A stretch of 64,000 bases of DNA from Brachypodium distachyon (taxonomy: Eukaryota > Streptophyta > Magnoliopsida > Poales > Poaceae). The stretch spans positions 34,434,737-34,498,736 of the forward strand of contig NC_016133.3 in the NCBI RefSeq assembly GCF_000005505.3, written 5' to 3'. The notes under the pieces are model-generated. The model saw only the letters and a program-made list of their open reading frames with translations. It was not told the DNA's origin and ran no database searches. Below, one piece after another: positions 15,940 to 27,587 of the stretch (its first letter is position 1; every line of letters starts with the position of its first letter). A program made the position numbers and the translations under genes.

Positions 15940-15947
15940 TATAAATA
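15940..15947 (+). promoter_or_regulatory. TATA box of the chitinase gene
   Basis: TATAAATA lies 103 bp upstream of the chitinase ATG, in a GC-balanced context (GGCTATAAATACCG). Spacing fits a short 5' UTR of about 70-80 bp. Confidence 0.7.
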
Positions 15948-16049
15948 CCGACGCAAGCCGAGCAGCTGAATCACACAGCTAGCCTTTCTCTCCTCCCAGA
16001 GTTGCTACACATACAGACGGGAAAAGGGGATTCGTATAAGCGGATTAGC

Positions 16050-17207
16050 ATGGCGGCGAGGTTTGCATTGGTGGCCGTGTGCGCGGCGGCGCTGCTGCTG
16101 TCCGTGGCGCAGGGCGACGTGGGGTCGGTGATCACGCGGTCGGTGTACGACAGCATGCTGCCCAACCGCGACAACTCCCTCTGCCCGGCCAGGGGCTTCT
16201 ACACGTACGATGCCTTCATCGCCGCCGCCAACACCTTCCCGGCGTTCGGCACCACCGGCAGTGCCGAAGACGTCAAGCGCGAGCTCGCCGCCTTCTTCGG
16301 CCAGACCTCCCACGAGACCACCGGTACGTCGCCACGTCAGTGCTGATACCGATTCGTGTATGCATTCTAGATTAATTCTGAAATGTTGCGTGTTTGTGTG
16401 GGTGTAAAATTCGTGCAGGAGGGACGAGAGGCGCTGCGGACCAGTTCCAGTGGGGCTACTGCTTCAAGGAGGAGATAAACAAGGCCACGTCTCCGCCATA
16501 CTACGGACGTGGACCCATCCAATTGACAGGGTAAGCGAAATGACAAACCAATCAAGGCCAAGGGGTCGTAGTTTTTCTCAAGCATCATGCGAAACAAACA
16601 TAATGGTCAACGCGAATATCACATCGTAGACTGGAAAAATCTGCCCCAAAAATCTCCTTGAAAAGTACAGCAGTGTTGACATTTAGCTAGCCAGCCACCA
16701 ATCCCGACCTCATCCAAACAAGCTTTCGTTTTCGCGTCTAATTAGAAGTGACCAAGCGACCGGCCGGGTCATGAACAAAATTAACTCTATTCCGATGCAT
16801 GAACAATTCTTAATCTGTCCAATATGATGTGCAGGCAGTCCAACTACCAGCTGGCCGGGAACGCGATTGGCAAGGACCTGGTGGGCAACCCGGACCTGGT
16901 GTCGACGGACGCGGTGGTGTCGTTCCGGACGGCCATGTGGTTCTGGATGACGGCGCAGGGCAACAAGCCTTCGTCCCACAACGTGGCCTTGGGCCGGTGG
17001 ACGCCGTCGGCCGCCGACACCGCCGCGGGCCGGGTGCCCGGCTACGGCGTGATCACCAACATCATCAACGGCGGGCTCGAGTGCGGCATGGGCCGCAACG
17101 ACGCCAACGTCGACCGCATCGGCTACTACACGCGCTACTGCGGCATGCTCGGCGTCTCCACGGGGGCTAACCTCGACTGCTACACCCAGCGGAACTTCGC
17201 TAGCTAA
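16050..17207 (+). CDS. GH19 endochitinase, secreted, no hevein domain (class II type)
   Basis: Glycoside hydrolase family 19 endochitinase, cleaving beta-1,4-N-acetylglucosamine polymers; a secreted defence protein. Exons are 16050-16323, 16419-16530 and 16835-17207 with GT/AG borders (759 bp, 252 residues). Residues 1-22 form a signal peptide ([18 protein letters not shown], then AQG). The mature enzyme starts directly at the catalytic domain: there is no Cys-rich hevein domain or linker. Catalytic signatures are SHETTGG (general-acid Glu) and GYCFKEEIN (second Glu), followed by [11 protein letters not shown], the substrate-groove SNYQLAG and the [10 protein letters not shown] motif. The protein ends [12 protein letters not shown]. 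Two introns in these positions are typical of plant chitinases. All key residues are present, so it is predicted to be active. There is no C-terminal vacuolar extension of the class I kind. Confidence 0.95.
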
Positions 17208-18342
17208 GTACATATATAGTTGACTGGTAATCTGCACGCCAGGAGACCAGTACGAACTACAGTGCGTGCAGCAGCTGTATTTGTATGATGTTTTATTATG
17301 AATAAGGGGCATACGCCCCCATCGTGGAATAAAGAAACTAAGAATATATATTTGCTCCGGCTAATTATGCAATACACCGTATATATATCGACATCAACAG
17401 GAGATGGAATAATTGGTTGAACTGTTGACTGTTGTTGGCTTTCTTGCTGCACATGAGAAGATCTAAAGACCAGAAAAGCTGAACCATTTCCTCAAAAAAA
17501 AAGAGAGGAAGAGAAGTTACAAAGAATGGCATATCTTTAGTCCTGTGAATCAACCACTTGGTGGTGATAGTCTGTTTGCCATGGTCCCATACTAACTACC
17601 CTTCGATTCCGCTATTGTTGATATTGACATGAGATTGCTCACCACATCCACATGTTATTTTTTTAATACAACAATCTTCCATGAATTTTGGGATTGTAGC
17701 AAGCAACACCTCACCAAATCGGCATGTCTTTTTTAAATACTCCAATCTCCACAAGGTTTGTCGGGGTTTGGGCCGGGATATCAGCCCGTCCGGGAATAAC
17801 TGGATACACAATTTTAGGTGAGCCGGGAAAGATTTTTTGGCTAGACTGATACTCGTGGATCGGGCCTCAAAATCCCACCGGGCTGAGCACAACTGAACAA
17901 GGCCTAGAGATCTATTTTTTAGTAGCCTGAGTTGAGGACGATCGAGTTGGGCCACGTGCATTCTATAACTTCCACATGCGAGGAACGAAAGCTACCAATG
18001 GGCTCTTTATACACTCATGGGTCCAGAATAGAAAAAGAGAAGTGTCGCGAAATGCCGCGTGGTACCCCCCGTGCACGTATAGCGTGTGACTGTGTGAGTA
18101 TCGCCAGAAAATCCAGTCGTCGCCAACCATACGGTTTTGCTATTTATAAGTTGCATGTTTTTAGTTAGAGATCAATTGACATGTTAGCCATCGGATATTA
18201 ATCCAACGATAGTAAGTGAGAGATGAGATAACGGAGATGACTCTCAGATCTTAATTTAACGGTTCTAAAACGTCGACTGATATTTAAACTTTATTTATGA
18301 AAAAATAGGCGACTTGAAAATAACCACACGCTGTATATTATG
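17208..18342. other. Intergenic, no recognised gene
   Basis: Holds the chitinase 3' UTR with a possible polyadenylation signal (ATGAATAAGG near 17298). The remaining sequence up to the Gypsy element has no recognisable coding or repeat structure. The last bases before the element read TATATTATG. Confidence 0.5.
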
Positions 18343-19096
18343 TGTTGTTGTTCTATAAAACAACAGGAGTACGGGGTGCCAATGCACGAAGGCACAAATG
18401 CTAGAATAATGTGTCGGGGGTGTACGTCGGTCTTATAGCGAAGGTCGCCGTACACTTGGGACAAGTTGACATGTCGATATTTTTTGAACAGGTTCAGTCG
18501 ACCTTGCGGGTACAACTTAGTCCTGTGTTAGGAGAGGCTTCGAGGGGGTCGTTAGCCAAATGCTTGGACCGAATTCGTCTTCCCAAGTCACCTATGGCGA
18601 GAGATCTCTAGGGTTCGCCTCGGACTTGGGCCGAACTTGTCTTCCCAAATAGCGAGGTTAGGATACCCTCGAGACTCTAACCCGATCCCTCTACTTCGAG
18701 TCGAGGTCGTACTAGACGGCCTGGAACCTCGAAACTAGACTTCCCAAGTCGCGTCCCCGAGGTCGAGTCGAGACTAGGCTCGACCCAAGCACTCGAGAGC
18801 GGGCTCCTTGGGTTGCTCTAGCCCTCTCCCCTTTGATTTTATTCCAATGGAGAGTGAATGATACATGCCCCCATGGGGAGAAGGAAAGTGAGGGTAGAGT
18901 GGTAAATTCATACCTAGAGCTTTCTTGCCCTTACTCTAGCTCCTTTGACCATGGTATGGGGGGCTTGACCCTTTGACTCCTTTGACCGGCGCTTAGTTGG
19001 CATGGTGATTTGACCGGTCTTTGAGATTTGTTGACTTGGTTGCCGTCACATAGGATTACGGCCCGGCACATGTAAGGATTTCATTATATTACAACA
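18343..19096 (-). repeat. Gypsy 3' LTR (754 bp)
   Basis: Matches the right LTR over its length, sharing TGTTGTTGTTCT at one end and TTATATTACAACA at the other. Compared with the right copy it lacks about 50 bp around 18871-18890, the segment that carries the TATA box in the right LTR. It also lacks about 14 bp near 19005. Confidence 0.9.
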
Positions 19097-19112
19097 GTAG
19101 CCCCCTTGAGCC
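19097..19112 (-). other. Polypurine tract of the Gypsy element
   Basis: On the minus strand the bases just before the 3' LTR read CTCAAGGGGGCTAC, a purine-rich tract in the expected position for plus-strand priming. It fixes the LTR start at TGTTGT. Confidence 0.7.
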
Positions 19113-20148
19113 GGAGGTATTGGGAATGCCTTCGGGTCAACTCCAACGTTGATGGCTCGTCGAGGTTCTTCTTCCGATACCTGGAGCGTAACTCTCCTCG
19201 GGGCGAGCCACCGGCTAGGTAGGTTTCACGAGAAAACCCGGCCTAGGTGGGCTTGTTGCACAAAACTTGTGGTTTTGTGAGCTTTCGGTGTATCCAAAGG
19301 CCCCTAGGAATTTTCCCGCGGGAAATGAGGGCTTTAGAATCTTTGGTGCGGAGAACCACCGGCTAGGTTAGTTTCTCGATGAAAAACCAAGCCCAGGTGG
19401 GTTCCTTCGTGAGGTTTTGCTGGTCGTGGGGCCTATTTTCGAAGAAATAGACACTTTCGGGGTCTTCCTTGCGAGAAATCATGGCCACGAAGGTCTTTTT
19501 TGTGAAATTCTGGACTTGGAGGTTCTCCCGCGGGTTTTCGGGAAGTTTGGAGGGTCTTGACGTTAATCTTCAGAGCCGCAGGGACCCGGCCCAAAATTCC
19601 CTTGCCCTGGAGGGGCTTTTTCGCAAAAAATTTGCGTCCCGGGCCTCCTTCGTGTGCAGAGGTTTGCTCATGGGCCGCCGTGGGCTTCGGCGGCAGGCGG
19701 GCCGTGCCTATTTGGGCCAAGGTACTTCTCCGCGGCTTCCCCTCCTTTTTTTTTACTTCGCGCGTTGTTGGGCCGTGGCCTGCCTGGCCCAACTAGGCTG
19801 GCGTAACGGTTCGCGGGCCAGTAGCCAAATCGGACGGCCGCAAATCACCTGGTGCCCTAGATCGGACGGTTGCTGGCCATCTTCTTCCTTCGTACGGGAG
19901 GAAAAGGGCTTCGTCCTCCTTTCCTCTTTCGGTGGGGAGCACCGTCACCATGGGTGACGCCGGCGGTCGCAGGGCCCAGCGCGGACCGGTCCCGGGCGTT
20001 CCAACGGCTATCCTTTGTCCCCTCCCCTTGCTTCTTTTTCGCTTTTCCCCTTGGTTCTTGTCTTGGTGTTCGAACAATGGCTGCCCCACAGCCGGCGACG
20101 TGTCGACCCGCGGGTGGTTGGACCCGGATGTCGAGGGGGACGTTGGCC
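19113..20148. other. Gypsy non-coding spacer with two diverged tandem units
   Basis: Between the 3' LTR and the antisense gene. Two imperfect units about 150 bp apart, near 19205 and 19357, share CCACCGGCTAGGT, a GAGAAAAC/GATGAAAAAC stretch and CCAGGTGGG-like endings. ORFs here are GC-driven and not recognisable. Confidence 0.5.
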
Positions 20149-20156
20149 TATAAAAA
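20149..20156 (+). promoter_or_regulatory. TATA box for the antisense gene in the Gypsy element
   Basis: TATAAAAA in the context GGCCTATAAAAACAGA, on the strand opposite gag-pol. It is followed by a leader with a plausible donor (GAG|GTGAGC near 20453) and an acceptor (CTTGTAG) just before the ATG at 21328, suggesting a 5'-UTR intron. A functional promoter here is an inference. Confidence 0.5.
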
Positions 20157-21327
20157 CAGAACCCAGGGGTGGAGGCGAGGCTCATGCCCACTCTTGCTTC
20201 CTTCCCTTCCAGCGCCGAAGACGAGTTCGGCGGCGCTCGAAGGACGGGGCAAGACCGGTGGCCGTTAGGGGCTCTTTTGGGGCAATTAGCCAGCTCTCGG
20301 TGTTCGTCCGTCTCCCAGGATACGTTGAAGATCATCGAGCCTTCGTGGGGGTTGAACTTCCGACGACGACGTGGCTTCAAGAGGTGCCGATGTTGCTTGC
20401 AATTCGAGCCGAGGAGGGGCAGCACTCAGAAGCTTCGTTGTCCCCGCCGAGGTGAGCATAGCACGTGCAATCGTCCCCGTCCTGGCTGGCGTGACATTGG
20501 GCACTTCGGGCTACGTAGAATGGGGCGGCAGTGGCCATGGGCGTTTCCTCGAGCGGCTTGCGGCTTGGGGACGCGCGTCCGGTACGGCGTAGGCGTGGCC
20601 GACGAGGTGTCGAGACGTTTATGCCGACGCGCGGCACCCTTGCGCGTGAGGCGTCAGCGTTTGCTTGGTGGGGAGCGCCCTTGGAGCGTGCGCGTGGCGC
20701 GGCCGCGTGCCGTCGGCGGGGGACGCCGGAGTTGGTTATGGCACGGCGCAAGCTCGCGCACCGCGCGTCGTGGCTGCGCTCGGCACCATGCGCGGGCGAG
20801 CGTTCCGTCGCAGGCGGCTTAGGCATAGCGGGGTGCGGGCGCGCACACGAGGGCTCAGCGAGGGCGCGCCAGGGACGTCGGCCATTCGACCGAGCACCCT
20901 GCGTGCTTCTGCCTTGGCCTCCTGCGTTCTTCCTTCTTTCTTTTTTTTGGGCTGGATTGTAGCCGGGCCGTGGGCCTCGAACGGGTTCCGGGGGAGCCGG
21001 ACCCCCTTTCTTCTTTACGCATCTTGGGCCGGTTGGACGCGCGCGAGGCCTAGGGCCCATTCCCCTACACACTGGGGTGTTCCGAAGTTCAGCGGGCCGT
21101 GGGCTTCGTGGGAGCTGGGCTCCCTTTGTTCTCTTGCCGCCGGTCTGGATCGGGCCGGAGAGGCTGTTGGGGGGATCCGGCTATTTCCGAGGGTTTTTTC
21201 CCCGCTTTTTTTTTCATTTTTGCTGGCGGTCGTGTACGGTCTTGCGACATGGATTTTCCCTAGTTGCTTCCTTAGGATTTTCTTTTTGCAACTTGTACTA
21301 ATCCCTTGGCTCCTTCTTGTAGGTGAG

Positions 21328-23939
21328 ATGGCGGGATCCAACGTGGAGTGTCGTGACGGCGCCGGCGGGAGCGTCGAGAGGGAGGCCTCTCACGGGAACG
21401 GTGCCGAGGCACGAGCATCGGGGGGCAAGCCACGATCGAAGAAGGTCACACGCCCGAAGATAGGACCTCGGCCAGAGCCGTATCCGGCCGCGCCGGGACG
21501 GGTTCCCGACATCCTTCCGGCGTCGGTGACGACCGAGAAGGACTTGTCAGACCTTGTGGAGGCAGGCTACTTCCGCAAGGGCCTCGCCTCGCTTCCTGAC
21601 GAGGGTGAGCTTCGGCTGGAGCTGCAGAGGCGTCGAGGCCACATCGTCGTGTTCACCAGCTGGTTTCATGCCGGACTGTGCCTGCCCGTACACCCGTTCC
21701 TGCTAGAGTTCCTGGATACCTATGGTATCGAGTTGGCGCAGCTGCTTCCTTCAGCGATCTTGCGTCTGAACGTGTTCAGGTGGCTTTGCGAGACCGCTTT
21801 GAGGGAGCCTCCGACCATGAGGTTATTCTTGTTGCTGTTCACCGTCCACGTGGAGGAGCGTCGCACCCCCGACGAGAGCACTTGGAGTGCTTTTTGGTCG
21901 GTCGCCGTGAGGCTCCGTCCTGGCTTCCACGACAAGTTTCCCCTGATGCCGGCGAAGAGCGCGGTGCACCTGTTCGACGGGTGGGACTCGCAGTGGTTCT
22001 TCGTCGACGTTTCGGAGACGAGCTTGCGTCACTCTGGCAGACTCCCTCGACACTCTGGGCCTGGGGTGCTTCGGGATGTCGTCCGTCCCATGGGCACGTC
22101 CTTGGTCGAGGAGTGGGAGCTTGCCGGGATCAAGTCGGCTCGTTCGGAGCGTAGCTTCCGTGACCTTCTCGAGGAGATGGTGATGGCGGGCCGCTTCATG
22201 ATGAGGGCGCGACCACAGGCGGAGCTGGGGATCCTCTTGGCCTTCCGTCACCCACGACGCGCGACTAAGCGTGAGTTTTTCAATACTTGAGTCGTTACTT
22301 CAAGTATTCTTGTTTGCTTGACACTAACCCTGGCTAGTGCTTGTGCTTGTTTTTCAGCGGCTTTTTCTCGAGAGAAGGCGACCGAGTGGGCTTCCCAGAT
22401 GGTCGGGCCGTACAACTCGGTGGAGCATCGGGCTTACGTCGATACCATCAGCGAGGGAGGATGCCACAACGTTGTGGCGGCGTGCTTCGACGACTCGGTA
22501 CCGATATGCCCGGATTCCAAGTTCGGGAAGCTCATCAAGGCCGGCGAGCGGTACTCTTGTCTTGCGACTCCGTCGATGATCGCCGTCTGTTCTCACCTCA
22601 GAGATACTTGTGGGAAGGTGAAGCCTCAGGTCGTGCTTGGGTTGGGTGTGCTAGTGGCCCCAATGCCCAAGATCCCTCATCCTCCGAGTTCACGCAAGAG
22701 GAAGGCTCCTTCTCCTGACCTAGCCGATGTGGCTGAGTCGAGGTCTCCCTTGAGAGAGTCCATGGACATGCACCTAGCCGGGAAGATCGACATTGAGAAG
22801 ATCCTTCCTCCGTCGCCTCACGAGCGTGCGGTTTTCACCCAAAGGACCGGGCTTTAGCTTGTGGTGGATACCTCCTCGGAAGCCAGCGACGCGGGTGTTC
22901 TGGTGTTCTCTTTGGCTCGTGGGCCTGTGGAGGAGGAGCTTCCCGTCACTGGTGAGTGCACGCGTGTTGAGCGTTTTAATTCCCTTTCGGGAATGTTCTC
23001 ACAGGGTTTTCTTGTCTTGTTTCAGGTACGGAGCCTTCGGCGCCTGATGCTCCCGGGGCCGAGCCCCCAATTCCGGAGGAGGGAGAGGCGCTTCCGAGGA
23101 CCGAGGGAGGAGTGAGAGATCCGCTCGAGGCGTTGGAGCTTGTGAGTCCGCTTCTCGTCTCCCTTCTTGCTAGGTCCATTTTGCCGGCTAGCGCTCACGA
23201 TTTTTCTTCCTTTGCCAGGTGAGAGGCTTGGTCGAGGCCGTGGGCACCCTTCCCGCTCTCAAGGCTCAGGTTGGGGTGCTTTCGGTGGCCTTGGATGCCG
23301 AGACCTCGAAGGCCACCCTTGCCCGTCGAGACCGAGCTTTCTCGGGTGTCGGCGGAGCTTGCGTCCATGGAGGCGAGGGACCGCCTTGCCGAGGAGGGCC
23401 AGAAGGATGCGATCGCGAAGACCCGTCGTGCCGAGGAGGACTTGGTGGTGGCCAGCCTCAACGTGGAGCTCACTCAAGCGGAGGTCGCCTCCCTCAAGGC
23501 GGAGTCGGAGGATGCCGGGTTCGGACCGGTGTTCACCCCTCATGCTCGCGCCCCCTCGAATAGCCGTCCGGAGGTGGTCTTGCTCCTGCTTGCCCAGGTT
23601 TCGAAGATTCAAGAGATGATACTCTGTTTGAAGGGCTCCCCTCAGCCGGATCTTCCCCCGTGTCGTACGACGGATGAGGCTAGTAGGGTGCTTACTTCAC
23701 AGATGGAGCTCCTTGAGCCCGTCGTGAAGAGGTGCCTCCTGAGTATGGGTGCTCGACTTGTTTCATCTGCAGTCGCGGCTGTCCTGGACGACGTTGTCGA
23801 GACGAGTGGACTTGAGGGTGAGATGACTAACGGTGCGAAAAAGTTTCTGGCGGACCAGGGAGCTTCTCTTCGCGCTCTGGCTCGACGCTTCGTGCGTTGC
23901 CTTGAGCCCGCTCTTCAGGAGAGTGACGGTGGGGCTTGA
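21328..23939 (+). pseudogene. Antisense gene of the Tat element (putative gypsy-type transposon protein), decayed
   Basis: Spliced gene on the strand opposite gag-pol. Likely exons are 21328-22270, 22358 to a donor near 22951, about 23027-23135 and about 23219-23939. The first exon encodes a conserved region with LCLPVHPFLLEFLDTYGIEL and LRLNVFRWLCE. This resembles the plant 'putative gypsy type transposon' domain (Pfam Transposase_28, PF04195, from memory). It is preceded by a basic linker (RSKKVTRPKIGPRPEPYP). The last exon encodes Glu/Ala-rich helices likely to form a coiled coil (SAELASMEARDRLAEEGQ). An in-frame TAG at 22855-22857 interrupts exon 2; the frame stays open on both sides. A frameshift is likely near 23330, where the reading frame changes. 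The function of this family is unknown. Splice sites are inferred from GT/AG and phase only. Confidence 0.65.
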
Positions 23940-24903
23940 GTCTTGTTGCCTTTCGAGGCGACAAGGTACCCCAGTTGCTTACTTATGTGATGTTGCATAT
24001 CCACTCATGACATGGCCTCATGACTTGCATGTTCTAGGCTTAGACATATAGGTTGTAAGGCAGCTTTGTTGATGTGTTTCATGCTTTGCTATGTAGTCAA
24101 CATTGTCGGAAATGTCAACCTAGCTCGGCATGTATTTTCTTATGTTTTCACCATGTAGTCAACATTATCGGAAATGTTAACCTGGCTCAACATGTGTTCT
24201 TTGGAGTACTATATTTCCTTCTTGGCGAAGTACTATATTTCCTCAGTTTATACAGACGCGATTGTTCGCTATGATCACACTTTTGCGTAATGAATTGCTA
24301 TCGCCATTGGGATACGACTTGGCTTCGGTGCCTTAAGCCATGGTTACGAGCCACGGATCCTAGTAACCTTGTGGGGGTCGCTATCGATACGCCGGTAGTG
24401 ATCCGGACATTTCGACCTGCCGTTCGGGAAAATTCATGCGGAATTTCCCCTCTTCGGACTTCAGGAAGCTATGCTTTCCCGTGATTATTATGTAGCCTTA
24501 ACTCGGTTACTATCATGCAGGCCCATGCGCGATGTCTCGCACGCGGGTAGCATGGTTCTCTGAGATAAGTAAGCTCAATGCATAACTCGCTTATTTACGG
24601 TTCTCCTTAAATGTGTTTTAAGGAGCTTACGACCCTCGGGGGACTTGGTTCTACTTGGCGGATGGCCTCGAGGCACGCTAGGATCCACCAAGGTACCGGT
24701 CGCTGGTGGCGACTTATGTCCGAAGACATTTTTAGGTGATGCCTGAGCCAACGTAGGCCTTTCGGTGTCCCTTGGTGAGCGGCACAAGGGCAGCGACTCG
24801 GTTTTGGGGATCGTCCCTTCCTGACATTGCTGCTCGACGGGGTTCCCTTTACGACGGTGGGTCGTATGAGTGTCTCGTGTCACTCTTTATCAATGACTCA
24901 TTT
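23940..24903. other. Gypsy spacer between antisense gene and integrase
   Basis: No coding sequence recognised. It contains two tandem units near 24091 and 24154 sharing TGTAGTCAACATT, a TCGGAAATGT stretch and AACCT, then a doubled ACTATATTTCCT phrase (24206, 24231). Confidence 0.55.
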
Positions 24904-27172
24904 TTATTGATCCCTCGCTTGCATGTTCTCTTCCATGTTCTCGAGGTGGTATGCACCATTGCCCAACACCGCGGTGATGCGGTATGGTCCTTCCCATTTA
25001 GGGTCGAGTTTGCGCTGGAGTTTTGGGTCGACGTTCTTTTTCAGCACGAGGTCTCCTTGGGAGAAAGCTCGTTTTCGCACGCTCTGCTCGTAGATGGCGT
25101 GCCTCATGAGGGCTTTGTCACGAGCTTCTTTCACAAGATCGACGGCCGTCTTGTGATGCTCTTCATTTTCGATGAAGGCGAGTGGAGTAGCTTCTTGGAG
25201 TCTTTCGACCCGAGATGAGCGGAACTCTACCTCGGCGGGAAGAACTGCTTCGGTGCCATACACCAAAAAGAATGGTGTTCGGCCCGTGGAACGGCTTACG
25301 GAGGTGCGTATGCCCCAAACCACGCTAGCGAGTTCGTCCCCCCATGCTCCTCTTGCCTTGCTGGCCGTGTGTTCTACCCTTTGGCGGAGTCCTTGGAGGA
25401 TTAGTCCATGGCCTCTCTCGCACGCCGTTGCTTTTGGGGTAGGCCACGGATGCGAAGTGCAGCTTGATCTCGAGGCATTCGCAAAATTTAATGAATTCCG
25501 CACAGTCGAACTATTTGCCGTTGTCCACGGTTAGCTCTCGCGGGACACCATATCGACATATGATGTTTTCCCAGAAAAAATTCTGCATGGCCTGTGACGT
25601 GATCTTGCCGAGTGGCGCAGCTTCTATCCAGTTGGAGAAGTAATCAATCGTCACCACGAGGTATTTGCAGCCCCCGATGCATGCGGGGAAAGTCCCGAGA
25701 AGGTCCATTCCCCAGCGTGCAAATGGCCAAGTTATTGGGATATTCTTCAGGGTCGTCACCGGCGCGTGGATTGACTTAGCCATTTTTTGGCAAGTTTCGC
25801 ATCTTCGCAGTATTGCGATTGCGTCTTGCACCATGGTGGGCCAATAGAATCCCTGTCGTAAAGCCTTCACCGCGGTAGCTCTTGGCGCAAGATGATGGCC
25901 GCATACTCCGGAGTGGATCTCCTGGATGAACTCAGCCCCCCTGTCGGGGGTTATGCACTTGAGTAGCGTGGCCGCACCCTTCTTGTAAAGGGTGCCGTCG
26001 AGGCGGACGTACATCTTTGCTTTTGCAAGCAAAGTTTTGGCGCTTGGGCCTTCCGCCTCCTCATCCACCTCTCCTTTCAAAGCGCGGATGATTGGAGTCA
26101 TCCAAGAGGGTGGATTATCGATGACCATGCTGGTCTTTGAAGTTTCGTCGGAGTCATCGGCTTCTTCTCCTATGGATGGGACACGGATCATCTCGAAGAA
26201 TGCGCTGAGTGGCAGAGGCTCCTTGGAATCGGTCGTTCGGGCCAATCTTTCGGCGAGGTGATTTTCTCCTCGTGGGATGCGTCGCGCCTCCATGCCCAGG
26301 AAGTACCGTTCCATCTTGCGAACTTCTTCAATATACTTCTTCATCCTCTCATCAAGGCATTGATATGACTTGTCCATTTGGTTTGTCACCAGCTGGGAGT
26401 CACCTTGGATGAGAAGGCGTCGAACACCCATGGCCTTAGCCAACCGGAGTCTGAGAAGGAGTGCTTCGTATTCCGCCATGTTTTTAGTTGCGTTAAAGTC
26501 GAGGTGGGCGGCGTACTCTAAGATCTTCCCTTCGGGGCTGGCGAGTACGACTCCAGCCCCGGCACCGTTGAGGCGCTTGGAGCCGTCAAACCTCATTATC
26601 CAATGTGGTTCGGGGGGCCCAGCCTTGGGCGACGTCTCTTCGGGCGGGGCTTGCGGCGCATGCCACTCGGCCACGAATTCGCTGAGGACCTGGGATTTCA
26701 TAGCCGTTCTCACAATAAGCTCCAGCGAGAAGGGAGCCAGTTCCGTTGCGCATTTGGCGATTCTCCCGGTGGCTTCGTTGTTGCCAAAGACTTTTTTGAG
26801 GGGGAACGTCGTCGGCACCATGATGGTGTGGCCCATGAAGTAATGACAGAGCTTTTGAGAGGCCATGAGGAGGGCGTACGTGATCTTTTCGATCTAGATG
26901 TATCGACCCTTTGCTCCTCCCAAAGCTTCGCTCACGTAATACACCGGGCGTTGCGACCCATCTTCTTCCTTCATGAGGGCTGCACTCACGGCGACCAGAG
27001 TCGCGGCGAGGTACAGGAGCAAAGGTTCTCCCTGCTTCGGGCTTGTGAGGAGTGGAGGAGTCGACAAATAGGTCTTGAGTTCCTCGAAAGCCCTTTGAGC
27101 TTCGTCGGTCCACTCAAAGTTGTTGGGGTGGTGTTGGGGTGAAGGTTCCAACGACGTTGACTTCGCGCGCAT
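24904..27172 (-). pseudogene. Gypsy pol remnant: RNase H and integrase
   Basis: Sense reading starts in the connection between RT and RNase H (WTDEAQRAFEELKTYLSTPP) and runs through the first RNase H region. A second RNase H follows with MRFDGSK, AEYEALLLRLRLAKAMG and QGDSQLV, holding its acidic residues. Integrase follows: the zinc-binding region (GHHLAPRA, RRCETCQK), the core WGMDLLG...VVTIDYFSNWIEA and TVDNGK, and the C-terminal part with GRTPFFLVYGTEAVLPAE and KWEGPYRI. An in-frame TAG follows TVDNGK near 25511, where relatives have Gln. The frame shifts once more near 25430. A further break lies at 26870-26900, where the reading frame changes. Reverse transcriptase fingers/palm and protease are absent, so the enzyme set is incomplete. 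Confidence 0.88.
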
Positions 27173-27500
27173 ACTCCTTGCGTTGCCTCTTCGACCCTCG
27201 GCCTGTGGCAGAGCCCCCGAGTATCACCCCGACATGGTGAGCGGGTTCTTGAAACGGGAGGTTCTCTTCCTTGGGCGCAGGGTCAGCAAGGATGACGTTG
27301 GCGGGGCGCGGGGCCTCGGGCGCCTTCTCGTCCCTGCGTCGGGCCTGCATTCATGCTTGGAACTCTTCACGAGTTGCGATGAGGGTATTGCACTCTTCGG
27401 TGCTGTGGCTCGCCGAGTTGTGGATGAGGCATCTTCCGGCGCCTCCCTCGGCGGGGCGATGAGGCTTCTTGCGCTGCCAAGTCTTTTGGGATGAGTTTTA
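27114..27500 (-). pseudogene. Gypsy gag C-terminus joined to the pol deletion border
   Basis: Sense translation shows an IHNSASHSTEEC-type segment, then GSKRQRKEYAREVNVV, which in Tat elements lies between gag and protease. Within a few residues (27120-27150) the sequence passes into the RT/RNase H connection (WTDEAQRAF). The protease and most of the reverse transcriptase, expected between these points, are gone. The frame is also interrupted near 27350. Confidence 0.75.
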
Positions 27501-27587
27501 CCCTTTTACGGCGAAGATCTTTCGAGCTTGATCGCCGGGCGCCTTCTTCCCTCGCCTCCTCTTCCTCTTGGAAGATGGTGCAGATGC

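Noticed and set aside
16710..17312. 200-aa minus-strand ORF over chitinase exon 3
   Set aside because: Shadow of the GC-rich chitinase coding strand; the plus strand is clearly the GH19 domain.
19469..20822. Several plus- and minus-strand ORFs of 130-230 aa in the Gypsy spacer
   Set aside because: Basic, low-complexity translations in GC-rich non-coding spacer, with no similarity to gag, pol or the antisense protein.
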